In this document: positions 35,509 to 44,218 of the stretch, piece by piece
Numbering within the stretch: the stretch's first letter is position 1
Layout: each line of letters starts with the position of its first letter
NCBI RefSeq assembly: GCF_010550245.1
Contig: NZ_JAAGLU010000035.1
Coordinates: forward strand, 52,192 to 116,191
Origin: Streptomyces sp. SID12501
GTDB lineage: Bacteria; Actinomycetota; Actinomycetes; Streptomycetales; Streptomycetaceae
DNA: 64,000 nucleotides
Direction: 5' to 3'
Translations under genes and position numbers: made by a program
Notes under the pieces: generated by a model
Told to the model about the DNA's origin: nothing
Seen by the model: the letters and a program-made list of their open reading frames with translations, nothing else
Database searches by the model: none

Positions 35509-37472
35509 TGCCGGGGCTCGGTGACGCCGGCCGGGGCCGCATCCTCTTCGGCGGCGACTACAACCCCGAGCAGTGGCCCGAGGAGACCTGGCCCGAGGAC
35601 GTCCGGCTGATGAAGGACGCCGGCGTCAACTCCGTCACGCTCGGCGTCTTCTCCTGGGCCAAGCTCGAACCCCGGCCCGGGGCAAGGGAGTTCGGCTGGC
35701 TGGACCGGCTGATGGACCTGATGCACGAGAACGGCATCGGCGTCGTCCTCGCCACGCCCACCTCCTCGCCGCCGCCCTGGATGGGCCGGCTGCATCCGGA
35801 GACCCTGCCCGTCGCCGAGGACGGGCGGATCGAATGGTGGGGCGGGCGCCAGCACTTCGCACACTCCAGCGCCGCCTACCGCCGCTACGCCGCCGCCATC
35901 ACCGAGGACCTGGCCGCCCGCTACGGCGGCCACCCCGCCCTCACCATGTGGCACATCAACAACGAGTACTGCACCTACGACTGGGGCGACGAGTCGGCCG
36001 CCGCGTTCCGGCGCTGGCTCCAGGACAGGTACGGCTCGCTGGACGCCCTCAACGAGGCCTGGGGAACGGCGTTCTGGAGTCAGGGGTACGGCGACTGGTA
36101 CGAGATCCTGCCGCCGCGCCTCCCGCACTACATGCGCAACCCCACCCAGGTGCTCGACTTCAAACGCTTCACCTCCGACGCGCTCCTGGAGTGCTACCTC
36201 GCGGAACGCGACATCGTCCGCCGCCACTCCCCGCACCTCCCGGTCACCACCAACTTCATGCCGATGTGGGTGGGGCAGGACGCCTGGCGCTGGGTCCAGG
36301 AGGAGGACGTCGTCTCGGTCGACATCTACCCCGACCCGCGCGACCCGTTCGGCGCCCAACAGGGCGCGCTGATCCAGGACATGACGCGTTCGCAGGCACG
36401 CGGCCCGTGGATGTTGATGGAACAGGCCGCCGGTCCGGTCAACTGGCGGGGCGTCAACCACCCCAAGCCGCGCGGCCTCAACCGGCTCTGGTCGCTCCAG
36501 GCGGTGGCGCGCGGCGCCGACGCCGTCTGCTACTTCCAGTGGCGCCAGTCCCGACAGGGCGCCGAGAAGTTCCACTCAGGCATGGTCAGCCACGCGGGCG
36601 AACACGGCCGGACCTTCCAGGAGGTCAAGCAACTCGGCGCCGAACTCGCCGCCATCAGCTCTGAAGTGACGGACAGTCACACACCCAGCGACATCGCCGT
36701 TCTCCACGACTGGCACGCCTGGTGGGGCGGCGCCCAGGACGGACGGCTCTCCTCCGAGGTGGACTACCCGCAGGTCGTACGGGCCTGGCACCGCGCTCTC
36801 TGGGAAGCGCACCTCGCGACGGACTTCGCCCACCCCGAACACGACCTGTCGGCCTACCGGCTCGTCGTCGTACCGCAGTTGTACCTGCTCACGGACGCGG
36901 CGATCGACAACCTCCTGGCGTACGTACACGGCGGCGGCACCCTCGTCTGCGGATTCCTGACCGGAGTCGCCGACGAGGACGACCGGGTACGGCCCGGCGG
37001 CATGGACGCCCGGCTGCGCGAACTGTTCGGCCTGGGCACCCTGCACGAGTGGTGGCCACTGGACGCGGGCGAGACCGTCGAAGTGGACGGCTTCCAGGGG
37101 CACTTGTGGTCCGAGGAGCTGGAGGCCGACGGCGCCGACGAGGTCACCCCGTACAAGGGCGGCGAACTCGACGGGCTGCCGGCGATGCTGCGCAAGGGCC
37201 GAGCCTGGTACGTCTCCACGCTCCCCGAGTCCGACGCGCTGCGCGACCTCCTCGCCCGGATCGGCGCCGACGCGGGCGTCCGGCCGGTGCTGGACGCGCT
37301 GCCCGCCGGGGTCGAGGCCGTCCGGCGCGGTGAGCTGCTCTTCGTGCTCAACCACGGCTCCGATCCGGTGACCGTCCAGGTGCCCGGCGTCCACCGGGAC
37401 CTGCTGACCGGCGCCATCGTCATGGACGAGGTCCCGCTGGGCCGGTACGGAGTGGCGGTGCTGAAGCCATGA
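35508..37472 (+). CDS. GH42 beta-galactosidase
   Basis: A 654-residue family 42 enzyme. The ATG at 35508 overlaps the previous stop; the frame is open upstream only as an overlap with GH74. Acid/base Glu153 (WHINNEYC) and nucleophile Glu305 (LMEQAAG) are in place. The trimerisation and C-terminal domains give a usual length. There is no signal, so it acts inside the cell. Here it would remove the terminal galactose from xyloglucan side chains after uptake. It is coupled to GH95 by a 4-base overlap. Confidence 0.94.
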   Translation: MPGLGDAGRGRILFGGDYNPEQWPEETWPEDVRLMKDAGVNSVTLGVFSWAKLEPRPGAREFGWLDRLMDLMHENGIGVVLATPTSSPPPWMGRLHPETLPVAEDGRIEWWGGRQHFAHSSAAYRRYAAAITEDLAARYGGHPALTMWHINNEYCTYDWGDESAAAFRRWLQDRYGSLDALNEAWGTAFWSQGYGDWYEILPPRLPHYMRNPTQVLDFKRFTSDALLECYLAERDIVRRHSPHLPVTTNFMPMWVGQDAWRWVQEEDVVSVDIYPDPRDPFGAQQGALIQDMTRSQARGPWMLMEQAAGPVNWRGVNHPKPRGLNRLWSLQAVARGADAVCYFQWRQSRQGAEKFHSGMVSHAGEHGRTFQEVKQLGAELAAISSEVTDSHTPSDIAVLHDWHAWWGGAQDGRLSSEVDYPQVVRAWHRALWEAHLATDFAHPEHDLSAYRLVVVPQLYLLTDAAIDNLLAYVHGGGTLVCGFLTGVADEDDRVRPGGMDARLRELFGLGTLHEWWPLDAGETVEVDGFQGHLWSEELEADGADEVTPYKGGELDGLPAMLRKGRAWYVSTLPESDALRDLLARIGADAGVRPVLDALPAGVEAVRRGELLFVLNHGSDPVTVQVPGVHRDLLTGAIVMDEVPLGRYGVAVLKP

Positions 37473-39739
37473 CAACCGACGGACCCGCCCAAGGACCTGT
37501 CCACGGCACCTGGGAACCACGCCCCGCCGCCCGCTGGGAGGACGGCTATCTGAGCGGCAACGGCCGCCATGGCGCCCTGGTCTTCGGCGACCCGGACAAC
37601 GACCGTGTCGTCATCACGCACCACACCCTCGTCCGCCCGAACGGTGGCGAACACGCGAGGCCGCCACAGCTGGCAGACCAACTGGCCGTCCTCCAGGACC
37701 GGTTGCTGGCCGGGGACACCACGGCCGCCGAGAGCTTCACCGACGGGCGGGAGCTGCAGTGGGTGCAGCCCTTCCACCCGGCGTTCCAGGTGCGGCTGCG
37801 CGGCGGAGCTCCGGCGGGGGAGGGGCGTGACTACCGGCGGTCCGTCGACTTCACCACCGGCGTCACCGAAGCCGGGTGCGAGGGCTGGCGCAGCCGGGTC
37901 TTCGTGTCCCGCGCGGACGACGTCATCGTCCAGTACGTCACCGCCGACGCCCGTGCCGCCGGCGGTCCCGGTCTCACTCTCGAAATCGACCTCGACCACC
38001 GACTCCCGGGCGCCCCGCTTGAGTTGGGCGTCGGCCAGAGCGTGGTGCGCACCACCGAGGGCGCCCTGCTCACCCTTCGCGCCCGCTACCCGGACAGCGA
38101 CCGCGCGTACACCGGCGTGACCCTCGTCGTGCCCATGGGCGGCGGTACGACCCTGACCCCGCCCGGCGTACGGGTCGAGGGCGCGAAGTCCGTACTGCTG
38201 CTGACCCGCGTCGTCCGGCACATCGGCGAACTGGACACGGCGGACCATGCCCGTGCCCTGCGGGAACTGCTGCCGGACGAGGACGCCGAGCCGGGTTCGG
38301 AACAGCGGACGTACGACCTCCTCCTCGCCCGCCACACCCTCCTCCACCGCACCGCCTACGACCGCGTCACCCTCGACCTCGCCGCCGACGAGACCGAACG
38401 CGCCCTTCCCGGCGCCGAGTTGCTCACCCGTGCGAAGAGTCCCGCCCTCCTGGAGCGCCTCTTCGCCGCCGGCCGCTACCACCTGCTCTCCGCCGGCGGA
38501 ATGTGCCCGCCCCGCCTGGTCGGCCTGTGGACCGGCGACTGGAACACCGCCTGGTCCGGGGCGTTCACCACCGACGCCAACCTCAACCTCCAGATCGCGT
38601 CCGCGGCGGCCGGAGCACTCCCCGAAGTCACCGAGGCCCACGCCGCCCTGATCCACCGTCAGATCGACGACTGGCGGGAGAACGCCCGCGCGGTCTTCGG
38701 CGCCCGGGGTGTGGCCGCGCCCGCACACACCGACGGAGAGTCCGGGCTGATGTACCACTTCAGCCGTGAGTACCCGCTCCACCTGTGGACCGCCGGCGCC
38801 GACTGGCTGCTCAAGCCGCTCGTCGACCACGACGACACCGAGGGCGTCCGCGACCCCCGCACCGCCGCCCTGCTCGCGGAAGTCGCCCTGTTCTACGAGG
38901 ACTTCCTCACGCGCACCGACGCCGACGGCCACCTCGTCGTCGTCCCCTCCTACTCACCCGAGAACCGTCCCGCCAACGCGAGCTGGGGCGCCGTCAACGC
39001 CGCCATGGACCTCTCGGCGGCCCGGCACGCCCTGCTCGCCGCCGCCGATCATCACCCCGACGACCGCGAACGGGCGGACCGCTGGCGGGCGTTGGCGGAC
39101 CGGCTCCCACCGCACAGGGTCAACGCCGACGGCGCGCTCGCCGAATGGGCCTGGCCCGGCCTCGACGACACCTACGACCACCGGCACCTCAGCCATCTCT
39201 ACGGTGTCTGGCCCCTCGACGAGATCAACCCGTACGACACCCCGGACCTCGCCGCCGCCGCGTACCGCGCGCTCCAACTCCGGGGCGCCGAGAACGACTC
39301 GGCCCACGGACACCTGCACCACGCGCTGATCGCGGCCCGCCTCCGCGACGGCGAACGGGTCACCCACGCCCTCGGCCAGGTGCTCGACGGCGACTTCTTC
39401 CACGCCTCGCTGATGAGCGCCCACTATCCAGGGCGGGACGTCTACAACGCGGACGCGGCCCACGCCCTGCCCGCGGTGCTGATCGAGGCGCTCATCCAGT
39501 CGACCCCCGACCGGCTGGTCCTCCTGCCCGCGCTCCCGGCGGCCTGCCCCACCGGCCGGCTCCGGGGCGTACGCACGCGGTTCGGCGCGGAGGTCGACCT
39601 CGACTGGGGACCGGGGCGGGGCCGGGCCGTCGTACGCCCCAGCCGCAGTCACCGGATCGACCTCAGGACTTCCTCCGGCGCACGAACGCTCGATCTCGTC
39701 GCCGGAGAAGACCGCGTCCTCGACCTGGGGCCACGGTAA
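37469..39739 (+). CDS. GH95 alpha-L-fucosidase
   Basis: A 756-residue family 95 enzyme, inverting alpha-1,2-L-fucosidase by family. The pieces are an N-terminal beta domain (RWEDGYLSGNGRHGALVFG) and an alpha/alpha barrel with TDANLNLQI (Asn371, Asn373), SPENRP (acid Glu498) and YNADAAHALPAVLIEALIQS (Asp662). The last segment differs from the usual DGNFG form, so substrate range may differ; a few GH95 members act on L-galactose. There is no signal peptide. It should take fucose off the galactose cap before the GH42 enzyme acts. The 4-base ATGA overlap couples it to GH42. Confidence 0.88.
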   Translation: MTTDGPAQGPVHGTWEPRPAARWEDGYLSGNGRHGALVFGDPDNDRVVITHHTLVRPNGGEHARPPQLADQLAVLQDRLLAGDTTAAESFTDGRELQWVQPFHPAFQVRLRGGAPAGEGRDYRRSVDFTTGVTEAGCEGWRSRVFVSRADDVIVQYVTADARAAGGPGLTLEIDLDHRLPGAPLELGVGQSVVRTTEGALLTLRARYPDSDRAYTGVTLVVPMGGGTTLTPPGVRVEGAKSVLLLTRVVRHIGELDTADHARALRELLPDEDAEPGSEQRTYDLLLARHTLLHRTAYDRVTLDLAADETERALPGAELLTRAKSPALLERLFAAGRYHLLSAGGMCPPRLVGLWTGDWNTAWSGAFTTDANLNLQIASAAAGALPEVTEAHAALIHRQIDDWRENARAVFGARGVAAPAHTDGESGLMYHFSREYPLHLWTAGADWLLKPLVDHDDTEGVRDPRTAALLAEVALFYEDFLTRTDADGHLVVVPSYSPENRPANASWGAVNAAMDLSAARHALLAAADHHPDDRERADRWRALADRLPPHRVNADGALAEWAWPGLDDTYDHRHLSHLYGVWPLDEINPYDTPDLAAAAYRALQLRGAENDSAHGHLHHALIAARLRDGERVTHALGQVLDGDFFHASLMSAHYPGRDVYNADAAHALPAVLIEALIQSTPDRLVLLPALPAACPTGRLRGVRTRFGAEVDLDWGPGRGRAVVRPSRSHRIDLRTSSGARTLDLVAGEDRVLDLGPR

Positions 39740-39818
39740 CCGCACCGAGGAACAGCGCGACAGAGAGCAGCACACAACCCCCCACCCGCATTTCCCCCCA
39801 CCCTTGGAAGGAACCCCC

Positions 39819-40538
39819 ATGGCAACACGCACCCGCACGCTGAGCCGGATCACCAAGGTCCTGCTGGCCCCCGCTCTCGCGCTCGGCGCGACCGTCGGTC
39901 TCGCGTCCGCCCCCGCCTCGGCGGCCGTCTGGAGCTCCTGCGACCAGTGGGGCAACACCTCACTGAACGGCTACACCCTCTACAACAACATCTGGGGCTC
40001 CGGCGCCGGCAGCCAGTGCATCTGGGCCAACTCCGGTACCAACTGGGGCGTCAACGCCAACCACCCCAACACCGGCGGCATCAAGTCCTACCCCAACTCC
40101 AAGAAGGTGATCAACAAGACGATCACCTCGCTCGGTTCGCTCTCCAGCACCTACAACGTCACGGTCCCGTCGTCCGGCGCGTACAACACGTCGTACGACA
40201 TCTGGGACACCGACTACGACTACGAGATCATGCTCTGGGTCAACAAGACCGGAGCCGTCGGCCCGCTCGGCACCTCGCAGGGCAACGTGACGCTGGGCGG
40301 CCACAGTTGGACCGTCTACAAGGGCAACAACGGCGCGAACGAGGTCTTCTCGTTCATCCGCACCTCGAATTCGTCGTCCGGCACGGTCAACGTCCTGCCG
40401 ATCCTCAAGTGGATCAAGGACACCAAGGGCTGGTTCGGCAACGAGACGATCGGTGACGTGCAGTTCGGGTTCGAGATCACCTCGTCCTCCGGGGGCCTGA
40501 ACTTCACCACCAACAACCTGACGGTCAGCAGCAGCTGA
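39819..40538 (+). CDS. Secreted GH12 endoglucanase/xyloglucanase
   Basis: A 239-residue family 12 enzyme. The ATG follows GGAAGGAA. A Sec signal peptide ends near APASA-AVWSS (about residue 33). The jelly-roll fold carries nucleophile Glu136 (DYEIMLW) and acid/base Glu219 (FGFEITSS). It has no cellulose-binding module, unlike many Streptomyces GH12 enzymes. It complements GH74 outside the cell in cutting xyloglucan or mixed-linkage glucan. It follows GH95 after 79 bases on the same strand and ends convergent to the sulfotransferase gene. Confidence 0.93.
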   Translation: MATRTRTLSRITKVLLAPALALGATVGLASAPASAAVWSSCDQWGNTSLNGYTLYNNIWGSGAGSQCIWANSGTNWGVNANHPNTGGIKSYPNSKKVINKTITSLGSLSSTYNVTVPSSGAYNTSYDIWDTDYDYEIMLWVNKTGAVGPLGTSQGNVTLGGHSWTVYKGNNGANEVFSFIRTSNSSSGTVNVLPILKWIKDTKGWFGNETIGDVQFGFEITSSSGGLNFTTNNLTVSSS

Positions 40539-40579
40539 CGCGGGCGGCCAGACAGAGGGGCCGGGGCCGGTCGCGCCGT

Positions 40580-41767
40580 TCAGGCGCGGTCGACCTCGGC
40601 CCGCAGGGCGTTGTAGTCGGCGAACGCCGAATCGACGTCTGCGCGGGTGAGGCCGTACCGGGCCAGGTCGTAACTGTGGGGGCGGGTGCCCTTGGGGCGG
40701 GCTGCGACCTCGGGGAGCCGGGCGGCGTCGGAGTCGGTCCAGCGGGCGCCGACGGCCGCGTAGAGCTTCGGGGCGCCGGCGGCCGGATCGGACCCGAGCC
40801 AGGAGTACGGGACGTCCACCAGGGACTCGCGCGGGACGGCGGCACGGGCGGCGAGGCCGCGGTTCACGGAGTGGCTGAGGAGTTCCAGCCAGGTGGCGCC
40901 GAGGCCGGGCAGGTCCAGGGGGCGCAGGGTGATCGCCATGCCGGCCTCGATGAGGCTGCAGAACGATGCCACCACGGCAGCCGGATCGCGGTGTGTCCAC
41001 ACGATCGTCGCGTCCGGGAAGACCCGGAGCAGGGCGTCCAGATTACCGGTGTGCAGAGGGGACTTGAGGACCCAGCGACGGCGGGGGCGGCCGTACTGGA
41101 GCACCTGGTAGACCTGCTTGAGGTATGCGTAGTCGGGGACGAAGTCCCGCTCGTCGAGGGCTGCTCGGTACTCGGGGATGCGGGCCTGGGACAGCGGCAT
41201 GATCGTGTGCGGGAGGGCGAAGGTGCACTCGTCCGGGCCCTCGGCGGTCATCGGGTGGATGTCCCGGTAGCGCGGGGCGAACAGGTTGATGCCGCCGACC
41301 ATCATGCGCGCGGACCGGATCGCTCTGCGCCGCTGCTCGGGAGTGCCGTCCAGGTCGGGTGTCAGCAGTTCCCACAACCTGGGACATCGGTGCCCGGCCG
41401 AGAGGGACAGCACCCCGTGGGTGAGCGTGGTGGCGGTGCGCGGCAGGCCCACCACGAACACCGGCTTCTCGATGGGCTCCTGGGCGATCCCGGGCTGCTC
41501 GGCGATCAGCCGCCGGACCCGGACCCGGCTGGTGAGATGCCTGCGGACATGCCCCTGTGCGGACGCCCAGCCGACCGGGGTGAGGTTCTCGTCCCGGGCC
41601 CAGTCGCACAGCAGGGAACGGAAGCCGTCGACGAACTCCTCGTCACCGGGCGCCTGTCCGACGTCGGCGACCAGCCGGTCGAAGGCATGGCCGGGGGTGC
41701 GGCGGGAGCGGTGGGCCGGCCGGAGCAGCAGGTCGGCCAGTTGGAGAGCGAGCGGAGATGAGGACAC
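40580..41767 (-). CDS. Sulfotransferase-family protein
   Basis: A 395-residue protein of the sulfotransferase fold. The PAPS 5'-phosphosulfate loop reads VGLPRTATTLTH and the 3'-phosphate region may be VWTHRDPAAVVASF. Family members transfer sulfate from PAPS to alcohols or sugars, though many bacterial ones are uncharacterised. It lies inside the xyloglucan locus, in the same orientation as GH31 and lacI and 152 bases behind GH31. A role in the pathway is not obvious. The substrate is unknown. Confidence 0.8.
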   Translation of the reverse strand: MSSSPLALQLADLLLRPAHRSRRTPGHAFDRLVADVGQAPGDEEFVDGFRSLLCDWARDENLTPVGWASAQGHVRRHLTSRVRVRRLIAEQPGIAQEPIEKPVFVVGLPRTATTLTHGVLSLSAGHRCPRLWELLTPDLDGTPEQRRRAIRSARMMVGGINLFAPRYRDIHPMTAEGPDECTFALPHTIMPLSQARIPEYRAALDERDFVPDYAYLKQVYQVLQYGRPRRRWVLKSPLHTGNLDALLRVFPDATIVWTHRDPAAVVASFCSLIEAGMAITLRPLDLPGLGATWLELLSHSVNRGLAARAAVPRESLVDVPYSWLGSDPAAGAPKLYAAVGARWTDSDAARLPEVAARPKGTRPHSYDLARYGLTRADVDSAFADYNALRAEVDRA

Positions 41768-41871
41768 GGGTGGAACACCCTTCCATGGGCGAGTGGAGCT
41801 GGACGGGTGGTCCTTACCCAGCCAACTGCCCTTTTCTGCACAGGAGTTCGCAGGAATCCCAGCATTGACAG

Positions 41872-41903
41872 ACGGCCGGCCCTCCGCTCGAAGGGCCGAC
41901 CGC
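41872..41903 (-). terminator. Hairpin terminator after GH31
   Basis: An imperfect inverted repeat with arms CGGCCCT and AGGGCCG around CCGCTCGA lies 17 bases after the GH31 stop on the minus strand. It may separate GH31 from the sulfotransferase gene. Confidence 0.5.
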
Positions 41904-41919
41904 CTCCGCGTCGGGGCCG

Positions 41920-43971
41920 CTACTCCGCCACAGGCAGACTCACCCCGTCCCGCAGGAACAGCGGGATACGCTCCAGCGGCGCGTCGACCGTCACGACCAC
42001 CCCGCCCTCATACGTCTCGCCGGTCCACGCGTCCGTCCAGGTCGCCCCCGCCGGAAGGTACGCCGTACGGGTCGTCGCGCCCGCCTCCAGGACCGGGGCG
42101 ACCAGCAGGTCGGGGCCGAAGAGATACGCGTCGTCGACCGACCAGGTCGCCGGGTCGTCCGGGAACTCCAGGAACAGCGGGCGCATCACCGGCAGCCCCT
42201 CCTCGTGCGCCTCCCGCATGACCCGCAGCACATACGGCTTCAGACGCTCGCGGAGATGGACGTACCGCTCCAGGATCGCGCCGGCCTTCTCGCCGTACGA
42301 CCACACCTCGTTGGGACCGCCGGTCATGTCGGGGCCCAGCGGCAGGCCCGGGTCACGGAAGCCGTGCAGGCGCATCAGCGGGGACAGCGCGCCGAACTGG
42401 AACCAGCGGACCATCACCTCCTGGTACGCCGGGTCGTCCGGGTCGCCGCCGTGGAAGCCGCCGATGTCGGTGTTCCACCAGGGGATGCCGGACAGAGCGG
42501 TGTTGAGACCCGCCGCGATCTGGCGGCGCAGGGTCGGGAAGTCGACCCCGATGTCACCGGACCACAGGGCCGCCCCGTAGCGCTGACTGCCCGCCCACGC
42601 CGAGCGGTTGAGGCTGATCACCTCGTCCTCGCCGGACGCGACCAGGCCCTCGTAGAAGGTGCGGGCGTTCTCGAGCGGGTACAGGTTGCCGACCTCCAGG
42701 CCGGGGCCCGCCCAGTACCGCAGGTTCTCCGGGAACCCCGGCTTCAGCTCCGGCTCGCAGGCGTCCAGCCAGAAGGCCGTGATGCCGTACGGGGCAAGGT
42801 AGTTGTCGCGGATCTTCGACCAGAGGAACTCGCGGGCCTCCGGGTTCGTGGCGTCGTAGAACGCGACCTGGACGGTGGACGCGACACCCTTGTCCGGCCA
42901 GTCGGCGTGCGCCATCGGGCCGTACTGCGTACCGATGAAGTAGCCGCGCTGCTCCATGAGTTGATGGTTCTCGGAGAGCGGCGACACCGAAGGCCAGACG
43001 GACACGACGAGTTTGACGCCCATCTCCGCCAGCTCCGCGACCATGGCGGCCGGGTCGGGCCACTCGGCCGGGTCGAACTTCCAGTCGCCAAGATGCGTCC
43101 AGTGGAAGAAGTCGCACACGATGGCCCGCAACGGCAGCCCGCGCCGCTTGTACTCCCGTGCCACGTCGAGGAGTTCGTCCTGCGTGCGGTAGCGCAGCTT
43201 GCACTGCCAGAAGCCCGCCGCCCACTCCGGCAGCATCGGCGTACGGCCCGTCACCGCGCTGTAGCGCCGTTGCGCGTCGGCCGGCTGCCCGGCCGTGATC
43301 CAGTAGTCGATCTGCCGGGCCGAATCCGCCACCCAGCGCGTCCCGTTGCCCGCCAGCTCCACCCGCCCGATCGCCGGGCTGTTCCACAGCAGCGTGTACC
43401 CGCGGCTGGAGGTGAGCACCGGCACGGACACCTCGGCGTTGCGCTGCACCAGGTCCAGCACGACACCCTTCTGGTCGAACAGACCGTGCTGATGCTGCCC
43501 GAGCCCGTACAGCTTCTCGTCCTCGTAGGCGGCGAACCGCTGCTCCAGCCGGTGGTAGCCGTTGCCGACGGCCGTGTAGAGACGCGAGCCCGGCCACCAG
43601 AAGTGCGCCCGTTCCTCGGCGAGCAGCTCGGCCGCGTCATCGGTGCGCAGGAAGCGGATCATGCCCTCGGCGCTCACCTCGACGGTCAGCGCGCCGACGG
43701 TCAACTGCCCCTGCCCGTCCTCGATCTTGACGGTGTACGGCGTCGACTCCGGCTCGTCCAGAAGGGCACCCGGCAGCCCTTCCAGGACCGGCCCGCCGAG
43801 CCGGGTCCGGACCCGGACCGCGTCCGGGCCCCAGGGCTCTATCCGTACGGTCTCCTGCCGGCCGCTCCACTCCAGCGCACCGTCCCGCTCACGGAACGTA
43901 CCGACGGTGGGAGAGGACTGCGCGAGGCTGACCGCGCCTGACGGGGACAGGGATTCGGCGGGCTGGTTCAC
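41920..43971 (-). CDS. GH31 alpha-xylosidase
   Basis: A 683-residue family 31 enzyme. GTG 43971 follows CAGGAG; the longer open frame to 44070 lacks a ribosome site. Nucleophile Asp403 (WLDACEPE) and acid/base Asp473 (WSGDIGVDF) are intact. The combination DFFHWTHLGDWKFDP and the family subsite residues are typical of bacterial alpha-xylosidases, which remove the non-reducing-end xylose of xyloglucan oligosaccharides. There is no signal peptide, so it is cytoplasmic. It follows lacI in the same direction and may be co-transcribed with it under the operators at 45233-45352. Confidence 0.9.
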   Translation of the reverse strand: MNQPAESLSPSGAVSLAQSSPTVGTFRERDGALEWSGRQETVRIEPWGPDAVRVRTRLGGPVLEGLPGALLDEPESTPYTVKIEDGQGQLTVGALTVEVSAEGMIRFLRTDDAAELLAEERAHFWWPGSRLYTAVGNGYHRLEQRFAAYEDEKLYGLGQHQHGLFDQKGVVLDLVQRNAEVSVPVLTSSRGYTLLWNSPAIGRVELAGNGTRWVADSARQIDYWITAGQPADAQRRYSAVTGRTPMLPEWAAGFWQCKLRYRTQDELLDVAREYKRRGLPLRAIVCDFFHWTHLGDWKFDPAEWPDPAAMVAELAEMGVKLVVSVWPSVSPLSENHQLMEQRGYFIGTQYGPMAHADWPDKGVASTVQVAFYDATNPEAREFLWSKIRDNYLAPYGITAFWLDACEPELKPGFPENLRYWAGPGLEVGNLYPLENARTFYEGLVASGEDEVISLNRSAWAGSQRYGAALWSGDIGVDFPTLRRQIAAGLNTALSGIPWWNTDIGGFHGGDPDDPAYQEVMVRWFQFGALSPLMRLHGFRDPGLPLGPDMTGGPNEVWSYGEKAGAILERYVHLRERLKPYVLRVMREAHEEGLPVMRPLFLEFPDDPATWSVDDAYLFGPDLLVAPVLEAGATTRTAYLPAGATWTDAWTGETYEGGVVVTVDAPLERIPLFLRDGVSLPVAE

Positions 43972-44141
43972 GTGGCGGCTCCTGAAGGAAGGAGTGGGGG
44001 AAAGGGGTGGCTGTGGGGGACCCCGGCGCGGCTCTGGCGGGCCGGTCCGGGACATGCGGGGGTGCCCCAACGGTCCTGGGATGTCCGGGCGTCGGGTGTG
44101 GCGTCGGGCGAGGTCTTCGGTTGTGAGCGGGGATCGTGCGC

Positions 44142-44218
44142 GGGAATCTGGAGGTGGCCGGGGATCAGGAGGTGGCCGGTGATCAGGAAGTGCCGGAAAT
44201 CAGGAGGTGGCCGGTGCC
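44142..44218. repeat. Imperfect ~18-bp tandem repeat reaching into the end of lacI
   Basis: Four degenerate units of about 18 bases built on ATCAGGAGGTGGCCGG run through the spacer and include the lacI stop codon at 44200-44202. Copies differ at a few positions. The unit duplicates the last coding bases of lacI. No function is evident. Confidence 0.65.

Noticed and set aside
34191..37472. A single long frame suggesting a GH74-GH42 fusion
   Set aside because: The part before 35508 is out of frame with GH74 and is its shadow; the GH42 fold begins right at the ATG at 35508.
44142..44218. Possible CRISPR-like array
   Set aside because: The units are short, degenerate and directly abutting without spacers; it is a simple tandem repeat.
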